Notes under the pieces: model-generated
What the model was told of the DNA's origin: nothing
Database searches by the model: none
Seen by the model: only the letters and a program-made list of their open reading frames with translations
Assembly: GCA_013824115.1 (NCBI GenBank)
Contig: PNNG01000034.1
Location: 149,647 to 213,646, forward strand
DNA from: Sphingobacteriaceae bacterium
GTDB taxonomy: Bacteria; Bacteroidota; Bacteroidia; UBA7662
Direction of reading: 5' to 3'
Length of the DNA stretch: 64,000 nucleotides
Made by a program: the position numbers and the translations under genes
In this document: positions 25,086 to 34,483 of the stretch, piece by piece
Position numbering within the stretch: position 1 is the first letter of the stretch
Layout: the number at the start of each line of letters is the position of its first letter

Positions 25086-25686
25086 ATTGGTTGAATGTTT
25101 TTCGTCTCTTTTTGCTGGCATATATAGCGGTTTTATACTTTCCGCGAATAAGCTTCGGTAACACCTTTTTGTAATCATAAATTGCTTTTGTGCTGTCGTC
25201 ATATCGCCTGCCATAGAATTCAATAGTTTCGCCATGGGCGGTTACCGTAATACCCTTTGCGCTGTATTCTGCAGAAATATCAGCAAAAGTTTTTTCCCTG
25301 ATTTTTTGCGGCAGCCAAAAGCTTATGAGCCTTAATTGATGATCAAGGTCGATTTTAAGCATTCTCAATTCTTCAGATGCGTTGAAAGGGATTTTGTAAG
25401 TTAGGAACTGGTCGTGCCGCTCAATCAAATATTCTAGCTCATTGTTATCCAAGCTGCTGTAGCGGTTATAGCTTCGTAACAGTGCTACGGCAATTGACAA
25501 TTCGTCTTTTCCGACATACTGTGGATCAGAAAGCCGTAATGTGTCAATTGGCTTTATTTCAAGCGCTTTAAATGGAGCTTGATGTATGCTATCAATTTCA
25601 GATTGAGAAAGCTTTTTTTCCTTGGCGGCATACTGACAGCTGCATAAACCAATTGAAAAAATGAATACGAGCAATTGAATTTTCAT
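25084..25686 (-). CDS. phage-encoded lipoprotein of unknown function
   Basis: 200 residues from the ATG at 25686. The N terminus is a lipoprotein signal (KIQLLVFIFSIGLCSC); the lipid Cys is at 17 or 19. The mature part is charged and has no known domain. It follows the tape measure gene by 30 bp and is the last gene of the tail operon, with higher AT content than its neighbours. A lipoprotein has no obvious role in tail building, so a lysogenic conversion or superinfection-exclusion role is possible but unproven. Confidence 0.75.
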   Translation of the reverse strand: MKIQLLVFIFSIGLCSCQYAAKEKKLSQSEIDSIHQAPFKALEIKPIDTLRLSDPQYVGKDELSIAVALLRSYNRYSSLDNNELEYLIERHDQFLTYKIPFNASEELRMLKIDLDHQLRLISFWLPQKIREKTFADISAEYSAKGITVTAHGETIEFYGRRYDDSTKAIYDYKKVLPKLIRGKYKTAIYASKKRRKTFNQ

Positions 25687-25716
25687 ATTAAATGTTTTGC
25701 CCGCCAATTTAACAAA

Positions 25717-28700
25717 TCATCTGAACTTAGCATTGTCTTGTGCCTTGGTTAACTTATTCTGTCTTTCTTGCATTTCCCAAAGTTGCGCATCACCAATTAC
25801 AAAACCAGTAGAAACGCCATGTTCAATACTGTGTAGTATAACTGTTTGCTCCTTTATTGCTTCAATTATTGCCTGATCATTGACGAGGCCCTGCTCAAAA
25901 CCTTCAATCTCGGCACGCTGTGCAGCGCGTTTGGTAACCCGTGTACCTGTGGTTGAATAGCGGTTTTCTCGTCTCGAACGCCTTCTCGTCATTCCACCTT
26001 CAGAAAAACCTTCGTAGTCGCCACCACTTACGCGTTGGTTCTCAAGCCAATCTACTACATTGGCATATTCGGGTTTGCGCAGCATCCATTGAGGCACAAC
26101 ATATTCGTCTTCATGCACTACGCCCGCAACTTTAAAGCCCGATTTATCAGGTGATCCTTGGCCTGGGCCAGTAAATCCACCTTTAGAAAATTCGGGTATT
26201 GGCTGGCTTGCGATAGCGGCAATGTTTATGGCTCCGGCTACACCAGCCAAAATGGCCAGAGGCGGATTCCATAAAACACGGGTAACCGAAGTGAGGGTAT
26301 TCATAGTGGCTTCAATGATTCTTGCTCTTTTTTCGCGCTTGAACATTTCCCTTTTAATGTCGCGCTCCTTATTCAAGTAAGCCTCATTTATGCTTGCCAC
26401 TTGCGACTGATATTCGTCTTCGGTTATGAGCTGTTTGTCAAGTCGGTTTTTGTGGTAGTCTAATTCTGCCTTATGTGCCTTGGAGTTTGACTGAAGCTCG
26501 TTGTTTAGCCTATTCATGTTCATGGAGTGTATTGCACCCATAATTTGCATGAACGTATTGATGGCTATGCTCTGCACTTTGTTGTAGTAGGCGTGCTTGA
26601 GCATGAGCGACTCCTCATCGTATCGTTTTTCAATAAGAAGCCTTTCTGTTTCTGTAAGCTCCTTATTTTCTAAGGCCATCCGCTTCTCTTCATCTAAAAT
26701 TGCCAGTTTGGCTTTTAATTCTGCATTGCTATCGGGCGTGGTGTTTAGCAAATCAAGCTCTAAGGCGGCCATTTTTGCTTCACGTTCTTTGGTTAATTGA
26801 TCGGCCGTAATGCCCACTCTAAGCTTTGCTTCTTTGGCTTTGCTCTCAGTAATTTGACGTTCAACAGCATCAATGTTTTCGCCATGTTCAATCATTAATG
26901 CACGCTGAGCCTCTAAGCTTTTTGTTTTAATTTCTTGGCTTTTGAGTTCATATACCTCTTTAGATATGCGACCGCTTTCGAGTTGTTTCACCAAAAGGGC
27001 CTGCTCTTCGTCAAAAGTTTCTTGCGTTAAGGCCAGCAGTTGGGTTTTATTCTGTTCTTTTTGCTTAATAACAGCATCGTACAGCTCGGTTTCTAACTTG
27101 GTAGTATCGGCTTTGTGTTTTTTGTGTAACTCCACTTTTTCAGCAATGTACCTGCCTTCCAAATTAAAAATGGCGCGCTCATATTCTTCTTTTGAGAGTA
27201 GGCCCTCGGCGTACATTTGTTTTTGCAACAGAATTTCGTTGCGGTACATTTTTTCCGACAATGCTAATTCCTGTTCTAAGGTTTTGGGAGTGCCACCGCC
27301 TTTAAGGTTTTTGTTCAGATTATTGGCTTCTTCTGCTGCTCGTCCAATTATGTCAGAGATGCTCTTGTATTTGTCTTCAAGTGCTTTTATTTGGTCATCA
27401 GCATTTGCCAAGACTGATTTTGCCAAAGCTTCTTGTGCAGCAAGCTGTTGGGTTTGTACGGCAAAAAGGTTTGCGTCTAGCCCATCCTTGTTTAGCTCAC
27501 CTCTCTTTTTTTCAATATTGAAAAGCATTTCTGCTGCTGCATGCTCGCGTTTTAAAATCTCAGCCATTTCTTCTTCGTAGCGCATCATGGCAATTTTACG
27601 CGTCATGTTATGGTTGAATTGCTGCTGAAGCCCTACTATTTCTTTGATAGTATCTTCCTCTTTTATTAAACGGGGCAAGTACTCTCCGTAAGCAGCATTA
27701 ATTTCATCAATCAATCTTTTGCGTTGCTCTGCATTCAGATTAGCATTTCTCAATATGGTAAGCTGGTTATTTACTTCCTGTGATAGCTTTTGAGTGCTCT
27801 GAATTGCTGTTTCTGCCGGGTCAATAAATCCAGCAAAATAGTTCACCATGTTTTTCAATCCTCTAGAGAGCATGCCGCTGGTGAGGGTGCTTGCAATGGC
27901 TTTTTGAATTTTTTCCAAATTCGCAGCCATGTTTGTGTTTTTGGTATTGAACTCATCAAGCACCGATGAGCCTTCTTTAAAGCTCTTGTTGGCTATGTCC
28001 ATTTGCTTTTTTAGCAAAGGCATGTTTCCAGCCAATACCCCAAACACACCTGTGGCACGACCACCTTCAATACCCAAATCGCCAAGGGTTTCGGTAAGTT
28101 GAACAATACCGCCTTCGGTTTTGCCAGCTGCTTCCAACACCATCATAAATGCTTCGAGCGCATTGTCGTTCATTTTTTTCTTAAACTCTTCGGTGCTTAC
28201 CCCAGCAATGCGCGCATAGGTGGTTGCATCGCTGGCCATTTTGGTAAACATTTTGCTAAGTGCGGTGCTGCTTACTTCAACGGTTTGGCCCAAAGAATCG
28301 AGTGTGGCACCCAAGGCCATCACTTGGTCAATTGAAATATTGGCAATGGGGGCAATACCACCCATTTTGTTCAAAAACTCGGTTATGTAGCCTTCGCTGG
28401 CTTCGCTGCTGGCACCCAAGGTATTCATGGCGCTGGCCACTTTAAGCATGCTTTGCTCTAAACCAAACTGCTCTTTCAGCTGAAAGAGGCTTACCAGTTT
28501 GCCAATTTGGGTAATGGCATCTTTGCCCAGGTCTTCACCCAGGGCAACGTTTATTTTGTCGGCCGCGCGAACAAATTCTTCAACCTCTTTCTTGCCGGTG
28601 ATGCCCAGTTTACCTGCATCGCGTGCCAGCTCAAGCAACTCTGATCGTGCGGTTCTAGTATCAAATTTGCCAAGGGTTTCATTGAGCTTTTGGGCTTCGG

Positions 28701-29073
28701 CTTCGGTAAGCCCAGTGGTTTTCATCACGTCGGCAATGCTGTCGCTGAGTTCAGCATTTTTGCGGATGATGTTGCTTATTTGGCCTGTTATAGCTTCAAA
28801 CCCAAGATAGGCCACGGCCATGGTGCCAAACTTCCCTAATTCTGTTTGCAGCTCTCCGAAAAAGCCCTTGGTTTGGCGCAACTCCTTATTCACGTCATTA
28901 ATGCGCGCTTGCACATTTTTTAGACGATCGGCTTTTTCAACGAACTTTTCCGATTCAGGTGAGAGCAGAGCTAGCTCAGCTCGTAATTTCCGGGCTTCTG
29001 TGGTGAGCTGCTTCAAAGTAGCATCAGCGGCAACGCCGTTGATGTATATGTTGGCTGTACTTTTCGCTTGCAT
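25717..29073 (-). CDS. phage tail tape measure protein
   Basis: 1118 residues; sets tail length and is threaded through the tail tube. Residues 1-80 form a coiled coil. About 90-400 match the TP901-type tape measure core (ELSDSIADVMKTTGLTEAE, LNKMGGIAPIANISIDQVMALG, TALSKMFTKMASDA, LGDLGIEGGRATGVFGVLAGN). A long alpha-helical region rich in E, K and L covers 430-880, with a hydrophobic stretch near 960-990 (NPPLAILAGVAGAINIAAIAS). Multiplying residues by 1.5 angstrom gives a tail of roughly 170 nm, by the general rule for this family. Confidence 0.93.
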   Translation of the reverse strand: MQAKSTANIYINGVAADATLKQLTTEARKLRAELALLSPESEKFVEKADRLKNVQARINDVNKELRQTKGFFGELQTELGKFGTMAVAYLGFEAITGQISNIIRKNAELSDSIADVMKTTGLTEAEAQKLNETLGKFDTRTARSELLELARDAGKLGITGKKEVEEFVRAADKINVALGEDLGKDAITQIGKLVSLFQLKEQFGLEQSMLKVASAMNTLGASSEASEGYITEFLNKMGGIAPIANISIDQVMALGATLDSLGQTVEVSSTALSKMFTKMASDATTYARIAGVSTEEFKKKMNDNALEAFMMVLEAAGKTEGGIVQLTETLGDLGIEGGRATGVFGVLAGNMPLLKKQMDIANKSFKEGSSVLDEFNTKNTNMAANLEKIQKAIASTLTSGMLSRGLKNMVNYFAGFIDPAETAIQSTQKLSQEVNNQLTILRNANLNAEQRKRLIDEINAAYGEYLPRLIKEEDTIKEIVGLQQQFNHNMTRKIAMMRYEEEMAEILKREHAAAEMLFNIEKKRGELNKDGLDANLFAVQTQQLAAQEALAKSVLANADDQIKALEDKYKSISDIIGRAAEEANNLNKNLKGGGTPKTLEQELALSEKMYRNEILLQKQMYAEGLLSKEEYERAIFNLEGRYIAEKVELHKKHKADTTKLETELYDAVIKQKEQNKTQLLALTQETFDEEQALLVKQLESGRISKEVYELKSQEIKTKSLEAQRALMIEHGENIDAVERQITESKAKEAKLRVGITADQLTKEREAKMAALELDLLNTTPDSNAELKAKLAILDEEKRMALENKELTETERLLIEKRYDEESLMLKHAYYNKVQSIAINTFMQIMGAIHSMNMNRLNNELQSNSKAHKAELDYHKNRLDKQLITEDEYQSQVASINEAYLNKERDIKREMFKREKRARIIEATMNTLTSVTRVLWNPPLAILAGVAGAINIAAIASQPIPEFSKGGFTGPGQGSPDKSGFKVAGVVHEDEYVVPQWMLRKPEYANVVDWLENQRVSGGDYEGFSEGGMTRRRSRRENRYSTTGTRVTKRAAQRAEIEGFEQGLVNDQAIIEAIKEQTVILHSIEHGVSTGFVIGDAQLWEMQERQNKLTKAQDNAKFR

Positions 29074-29078
29074 GGCGG

Positions 29079-29492
29079 TTATTTTATCATCAATCGTTTT
29101 GCGGCTATTTCGGCTTTGTGTTTGGCTGCCGTATCGGCCAAATCTTGCAGGTGCTTTTCAATTACGGGGTTGAACCAGGGCTTGGGCACGCGGCTTTTTC
29201 CTTTACTGGCGGCTCCCCAGGCAGCGGCATTGGCTTGCACCCGGCTTATGGGCCAGCCACGGCCTACGCCCTTGTGCACAAATACCATGTAGCGTTCAAA
29301 CTTGAACTGCAGCTTGTCAACCATGCCAAAGCGCTTGTAGTCTTTCCAGGTCATGGTGGCACTGCCATCGCCACTTACGCCAATGCGCAGGCGAAATATT
29401 TCGCGCTGCAGCTCGCGGTAGGCGCGGTGCCCCCAGTTTTTAACGGCGTCGTTAAACTGTTTTTGCTGGGCTAAAACGTCAGTGCCTTCCAT
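29079..29492 (-). CDS. phage tail-module protein of unknown function
   Basis: 137 residues, basic, with aromatic residues (RFGMVDKLQFKFERYMVFVHKG, then NPVIEKHLQDLADTAAKHKAE). No domain recognised; size, charge and the place just before the tape measure gene would fit a tail-completion or HK97 gp10-like protein, but the similarity is weak. Start overlaps the stop of the preceding gene (TGATG). Confidence 0.7.
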   Translation of the reverse strand: MEGTDVLAQQKQFNDAVKNWGHRAYRELQREIFRLRIGVSGDGSATMTWKDYKRFGMVDKLQFKFERYMVFVHKGVGRGWPISRVQANAAAWGAASKGKSRVPKPWFNPVIEKHLQDLADTAAKHKAEIAAKRLMIK

Positions 29493-31465
29493 CAGTATTT
29501 ATACATTTCGGCTTCGGCCGGTTGGCGGTAGGGCAGGGTAATGTCAATATGCTTGATGAAGTAGTGCGTGCCGTCAATTACCTTTTTGCGGGTAATGTCA
29601 AAACTCAGCAGTTCGCCCGGTGGCAGGTTAATGCGGCGCTTCACCAAAAAAGTGTTGCGCATAAAGTCAACGTAATCACTCAGCCAAACCTTAAAGCGGC
29701 CCTTGTTGCCGCTAAATTTTACCGAGTAGGCAAAGGCTTCTTGCAGGGCAGCATCAAATTCATCGGGGCTGGCGTAGGGTAGGCTGTAGTCTTCCAACTC
29801 GGGGTCGGCATTTACCAAACCACGGTAAAAAAGCAGCCGGGCAATGCGGTTACCCTCGCTCAAGTTAAAGCCGCGCATGCTGCCAATGGGCCCCATATAA
29901 GGCATGCGGGTTTTGCGGTTGAGCTGAAACCACACATCTTGCTTCATGCCAGCCATAGCGAAGCGAGAAGTTTTGATGGTAGGGTCTCCTAAACCTATCT
30001 TGTATTCGCCTAAATCATGGCTCCAAAACCGTGTAACGTAAATAAGGCTTAAGTTTTGCTCAACTACATGCCAATCGGTATTTGTTACCTGTGTAACATC
30101 GCCGCTGCGGAAACCTCCTTCAGGTGGTGTTGGAAAACTCACTTGGCGTTTGTCAAGTATGCTTTTGAATAGCACCAATTCGTCGTCTGTATCTGTAGAC
30201 ATTGTAAAGGCAACTGCCTTTCCGTAATCTATAACCTCTTTGTTATACACCCTTTCGGCAAAGCTGGTCCAGTCGGCATCGGGTGGGCGCTGCAGCAGTG
30301 CTCGCAACGAGGTAACGGTAAATTGCTGGCGTTGCTGGTCGAAGTAGCTTACCCAGCCCCAAAATTCACGGAAGTCTTCAATTAACTCTGCCACTGTCAT
30401 GTCGGGCAGCACATCGCGCAAAAAGAAACCTTCGGGCAACAGGGCCACATAGCTGGGGCTGTTGCTGGCACCATGTACTGTTTCAAGCTCGTAATTAATA
30501 GCCTTGCCGGTAAGCAATACCAGGTTTACAATTTCGGGGTCGTTTACCAGCTCCGAAATAAATTCGTAACCCAATTCGCTGGCCAGTCCTTTAAAAACCG
30601 AAAAAACATACACCGCAGGGCAATGCCAGTGTGAAGCTGGCCAGGGTGCTGCCAGGCTGGTGGTGTTTACCAATGCGGTTGCACCGCTCTGCTGGCCGGT
30701 AATGGTGGTGGCTCCCCAGCCGCCGCCTGTTACTTCAAGCACCACCAAGCGGTTGGCTTCTTTGGTTGCATGCAGGGCAACAATGCCCTGCAGGGTGCCA
30801 TTGCTTACTATTTCGCCATCAATAAACTGGCCTACCTGGCTCGAAATCACCAGCAATAAGGGGGCAGTGGTATCGCCTTTCACCAATGGGCGCTGTAGGC
30901 CGCTGGGTTCAAAAAACGGGTCTAAAAAATTGTTGGCCACGTAAAAGCCACCCGCCTTTTCGCTTTTGTTGAAAAAGTTAGGGTTGAAAAACGGAAACAC
31001 CACATAGGGGTAACTCTGCCAGCCGTTTTCGTTTACGGCACGGGCCAAATTGCGCGCGCGGTTTTGCTGGCCTGCAGCTGTGGCCAATACCTGGTATTCG
31101 TTGGCGAAAGCCAGCTCTCCCAGTTTTTTGTTTTGCATGGCGTTGGCAGCAGCTCCATTGTCGGCCAAAAATTGGCACTCGTAAAAGCTGCCAGCATCTT
31201 CTAAGCGCAACCGGCCGGTAATGCTTTCGCCGGCATACTCAAGCCTCACGCCATCGGTAATGGTGGTGAGCGGACTGGTTATTTGCGGATCGTGCGAAAA
31301 GCCCAGCAATTGCATGTTGGGCTTTTTGGGTAGCTGAAAGGGAAACGAAAAGGTGCCTTGCACCCTGCCATCGGCAAACATGGGGTTTACCCTGCGCAGC
31401 CGAATGCGGGTGTTGGGCGATAGGGCCAACGCCTGGTTAAATGCGTATAGTTTCAGCTCGCTCAT
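29492..31465 (-). CDS. large phage tail or baseplate protein
   Basis: 657 residues, rich in aromatic residues and beta-type sequence (LLGFSHDPQITSPLTTITDG, RLEYAGESITGRLRLEDAGS near 80-95). No signal peptide or enzyme motif. Genes of this size ahead of the tape measure gene in Bacteroidota phages encode structural tail proteins, so this is a context call. Overlaps the upstream gene by 4 bp. Confidence 0.65.
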   Translation of the reverse strand: MSELKLYAFNQALALSPNTRIRLRRVNPMFADGRVQGTFSFPFQLPKKPNMQLLGFSHDPQITSPLTTITDGVRLEYAGESITGRLRLEDAGSFYECQFLADNGAAANAMQNKKLGELAFANEYQVLATAAGQQNRARNLARAVNENGWQSYPYVVFPFFNPNFFNKSEKAGGFYVANNFLDPFFEPSGLQRPLVKGDTTAPLLLVISSQVGQFIDGEIVSNGTLQGIVALHATKEANRLVVLEVTGGGWGATTITGQQSGATALVNTTSLAAPWPASHWHCPAVYVFSVFKGLASELGYEFISELVNDPEIVNLVLLTGKAINYELETVHGASNSPSYVALLPEGFFLRDVLPDMTVAELIEDFREFWGWVSYFDQQRQQFTVTSLRALLQRPPDADWTSFAERVYNKEVIDYGKAVAFTMSTDTDDELVLFKSILDKRQVSFPTPPEGGFRSGDVTQVTNTDWHVVEQNLSLIYVTRFWSHDLGEYKIGLGDPTIKTSRFAMAGMKQDVWFQLNRKTRMPYMGPIGSMRGFNLSEGNRIARLLFYRGLVNADPELEDYSLPYASPDEFDAALQEAFAYSVKFSGNKGRFKVWLSDYVDFMRNTFLVKRRINLPPGELLSFDITRKKVIDGTHYFIKHIDITLPYRQPAEAEMYKY

Positions 31466-32991
31466 ACCCGGTCAATAAAGGCTTCTTGTATGGTAAGCTG
31501 CATGCTAAACAGCTCTTGGTTGGTGCTGGCCAAATCGTCGCTGTGGGCGGTAATGTTTACCCGGGTGCGCTGGCTCAGGTCGGTGCTCATAAGGTAAACC
31601 TCGGGGCTGCCTACCAGCTCCTGCAGCCACACAATGTAATCGCGGCGGCGCAGGCCGGTGTGTAGCACATAGCGCTTTTGGCGGGTAACTTCTACCTCAC
31701 GCACTTCGCCCTGGCTGCGGGTATAATTGGCAGGCAGTAGGTGCTCGGCAAAGCTGCGGCTGGTATTTACACTCTGATCAGTATCGCCCTCAAAATACAC
31801 CAGTTCAAAAATCCCGGTAGCGGTTCTGAAAAGCAGAATGGTTTCTTGCTCTGCTGGGCTGTTGTCAATTTCGAGCCTGGTAAAAGTGCTTTGGGCAAAA
31901 ACGCCAGGCGTTGAGCCACTGCAGCGCAGCGCCATGTTGAGTTCGTAAAAGGCAGAAAAACCAGCGCCAATGGTAAGCTCGTTTACATCGTTGAGCGACA
32001 GGTATACACAGGCAATGCCATCTTGGTTAAACGAAGCAAAATCGGCATCTTCTACATTCACTGCCGGGCTCAAAAAACCATCGGGCCGAATGAGCGTGTA
32101 ATTCAAAACCAAATCGGCTTGCGATAAGCTGGCGGTTTTGTACATGGCCAGCAACACCTTGTGGTGCGGCTTAACGCGCAACGAGCTGGGGCGGTTGGTC
32201 CATTGGCTGCGGTTGGTGGTGGGCGTGGTGTATGGCGTTATGCTGCTGCCGGGCACGTTTACCTTGTCGAATAGACCAGGTAAAACGGCAGCGCTTATGT
32301 TGCTGCGGCGCTGCACCAGCGGATCATCGCCAAAGCTTTCGGCATAGCCCATGCTGTAAGCCAAGGGCTGCACGGTGGCAAAGTTGAGCGTGTTAATGGC
32401 CAATGCCGGTGGCTCTACTGCCAAAATGCTTTCGAGTAGTTCTTCCAGCACAAATTCGCAACGATTGGCGGCATCAACCCTGGCATCTTTTACCCACGTT
32501 TTGCCAGCGGCTGTGAGGTAAAGCATGGCTTTAAAATTGGGCCGCACATTGGGGTTTACACCTGCCACGTTGGTGGCTTGGGTGTAGGTGGCAGAGCTGG
32601 CGCCATAAATCATGGTCCAAAAAGCACCAGGTTGTTTGGCTTCTAACTGCACCCAAAAGGGAAATGCCGAAAAAGTGATGTCGTAATTGTCGGCAATAAA
32701 CGGATTGGCGGCAAACATGGCTACCATGCTTGCCACTGCCAGCTCGGTATCGACATTGGCGTTGAATTCAAAAGCGCTGTTGGCATCGGGCGTGGTGCGT
32801 GCGGTAAAGGTATAGGTGCGGTTGGCTATGCGAATATTGAAAAAGCTGTTATTTGCCGCACCCGAAACGTTGATGCGCAGCCTTGCCTTGGTGCCAGCGC
32901 TCAGTTGAAAATTATTGGTTTGAAGCACCAGCCGCAAAGGTTGGCGCACAGGTGCCAGCGCAGGCGGTTGGCTTACTATGGTTAAGGCCAT
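31462..32991 (-). CDS. phage tail structural protein, unknown type
   Basis: 509 residues with strand-rich repeats of small and polar residues (ARLRINVSGAANNSFFNIRI, NTLNFATVQPLAYSMGYAES). It could form a tail-tip or baseplate component, but no family is recognised. It shares one base with the next upstream gene (stop TAA / ATG overlap) and 4 bp with the downstream one, so the whole tail module is translated as a coupled series. Confidence 0.65.
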   Translation of the reverse strand: MALTIVSQPPALAPVRQPLRLVLQTNNFQLSAGTKARLRINVSGAANNSFFNIRIANRTYTFTARTTPDANSAFEFNANVDTELAVASMVAMFAANPFIADNYDITFSAFPFWVQLEAKQPGAFWTMIYGASSATYTQATNVAGVNPNVRPNFKAMLYLTAAGKTWVKDARVDAANRCEFVLEELLESILAVEPPALAINTLNFATVQPLAYSMGYAESFGDDPLVQRRSNISAAVLPGLFDKVNVPGSSITPYTTPTTNRSQWTNRPSSLRVKPHHKVLLAMYKTASLSQADLVLNYTLIRPDGFLSPAVNVEDADFASFNQDGIACVYLSLNDVNELTIGAGFSAFYELNMALRCSGSTPGVFAQSTFTRLEIDNSPAEQETILLFRTATGIFELVYFEGDTDQSVNTSRSFAEHLLPANYTRSQGEVREVEVTRQKRYVLHTGLRRRDYIVWLQELVGSPEVYLMSTDLSQRTRVNITAHSDDLASTNQELFSMQLTIQEAFIDRV

Positions 32992-33611
32992 TAGGCTATC
33001 CTCCTCAATCTAAAAATGGTGTTGTAAACGAGTGGGGTATTGGTAACGGCATAACCGTTCATGCGGGCGTAGCTCAGCACTTCATCCACGGCGCTTTCGG
33101 TAAAGTCGGCCGTGTTGAGTTTAGCATCGGTGCTGTTTTCGGAGAGGGTAATTTCGAGCCGGTAGCCATATACATTGTCCCACACCGGGCCAATGAATGC
33201 ACCCTTGGTATCGTTGGGCGAAAAGCCTACAATGCGCGCCTGGTATTTGTCGTGGTACATTTTGGCAAGCACGGCCATGGCCAGCTGCTTGCAACGGGTT
33301 TTTACCTCCGTTTCAACTGCGGCACCACTGCCCACCGGTACACGATCAACCACCACCACGGCGCCCATTATGCGGTCGGTAACGTAGCCAGCACCATTGT
33401 CGCCAAAGCTGCTTTCGGGTTCTTCAATGAGCATGGCCGGAAATGCCAGGTTCAAATCACTCAGTGTGCGGTCAAGGTCTTCAAGGTGCCACTGGAAAAA
33501 GCTTTTGTGGGTGTCGCTGTGGAAGAAAGCCGGATGATCTTCGGCCAGCGCACGGAAATAGGCTACATATTCATCGTAGCGGGTAAAGTCGTATTTGCGG
33601 CCGTAGCTCAT
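32991..33611 (-). CDS. phage protein of unknown function, tail module
   Basis: 206 residues (MSYGRKYDFTRYDEYVAYFR...). There is a mixed alpha/beta composition; residues 75-110 (DRIMGAVVVVDRVPVGSG) look like a core strand. No motif recognised. It overlaps the preceding gene by 4 bp (ATGA) and is in the tail operon. A tail terminator or connector role would fit its position, without proof. Confidence 0.65.
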   Translation of the reverse strand: MSYGRKYDFTRYDEYVAYFRALAEDHPAFFHSDTHKSFFQWHLEDLDRTLSDLNLAFPAMLIEEPESSFGDNGAGYVTDRIMGAVVVVDRVPVGSGAAVETEVKTRCKQLAMAVLAKMYHDKYQARIVGFSPNDTKGAFIGPVWDNVYGYRLEITLSENSTDAKLNTADFTESAVDEVLSYARMNGYAVTNTPLVYNTIFRLRRIA

Positions 33612-34432
33612 TTTTTGCTGGGTTTGTTCTCCATTTCAGCCTGCAGGTGAATGAGAATGTTGGTGAAGTATACGTGGCCAACCTTATGTATGTCGCCAAA
33701 TTTGGGGCCTGCCATGGCTACATAGAATTTTTCCCAGCCAAAGCGGCTTGAGGTTTCGGCGCTTTTTGAGCCGCTGAAAACATCAGGAGCTACCGCCTTC
33801 CAATGGGCTTGGCAACCTTCAAAAAACAGCAGGTTGGCATACAGGTATTCATCGGGCAGCTTGGCAAAAAGCCGGGCGTAATGCTTGATGGTGTTTTCGT
33901 TGAATGGCTCGCGGCAGTCGCCGGTATCGAGCCTGGGCACCAGCTTGGTAATGGGCCACCACCAGCGGCGGGGGCGGTACAGCGCAGCCATGAGCTCGCA
34001 GAGCAGGCGGCGTTGCTCGCCTGGGTTGTTGCTCTCTTTGTAGTTGGTGAGTTTTACGAAGGCGGTTACCACTTCGTCGAATACGCCGTTGCCAAAAAAA
34101 TCGGCAGGACCGTAGAAGGTCTGCAAGCCTACCCTCACCCGAGGCAGCAATTGCCGGGTGAGGGTAGAAGGAGCAAAGGCCCAGTTGAGCGCGGTGGTGA
34201 TGCTGTACACCTGCTCGTAAGGAATCTGCAGGATGGCTTTGTTGCGCTTAAAGGCGAAGCGCTTAAATCCCAACAGATGGTAGGCTAGTTTAAACTTGGC
34301 CTTGGCCAGAGGTGTGCGGCCGTTGAAATAACGGCAGAGCTCCAGCAGTTGGTCGCGCTGTAGCTCGTTGAAAGATTCGGGGATGTGGCCCTGAAACACC
34401 CGCCCTTTGTGCTCAATGGTGAAAGCTTGCAT
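33608..34432 (-). CDS. phage protein, first gene of the tail operon
   Basis: 274 residues (MQAFTIEHKGRVFQGHIPES...). Basic and rich in Trp/Phe/Tyr (RRWWWPITK near 155); no domain recognised. It directly follows late promoter P1: the start codon lies 5 nt after the -7 box, so its mRNA is probably leaderless. TTGCATCG and CGATGCAA form an inverted repeat across the -7 box and start codon. Confidence 0.7.
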   Translation of the reverse strand: MQAFTIEHKGRVFQGHIPESFNELQRDQLLELCRYFNGRTPLAKAKFKLAYHLLGFKRFAFKRNKAILQIPYEQVYSITTALNWAFAPSTLTRQLLPRVRVGLQTFYGPADFFGNGVFDEVVTAFVKLTNYKESNNPGEQRRLLCELMAALYRPRRWWWPITKLVPRLDTGDCREPFNENTIKHYARLFAKLPDEYLYANLLFFEGCQAHWKAVAPDVFSGSKSAETSSRFGWEKFYVAMAGPKFGDIHKVGHVYFTNILIHLQAEMENKPSKK

Positions 34433-34437
34433 CGCGA

Positions 34438-34482
34438 CAAATCACGATGCAAAAGGGCAGGCCGAAAAGGACAGCGTGTTAA
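34438..34482 (-). promoter_or_regulatory. late promoter P1 (tail module)
   Basis: On the minus strand TTAACACGCTGTCC (34482-34469) then TTTT; 23 bp after the 14-mer comes GTGATTTG (34445-34438). The 14-mer lies 1 bp beyond the terminase stop codon. One of five identical arrangements. Confidence 0.8.
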
Positions 34483-34483
34483 G

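Noticed and set aside
32390..32402. GAGCGTGTTAA inside the tail gene at 31462-32991
   Set aside because: Partial match inside a coding region, lacking GGACA; no module boundary there.
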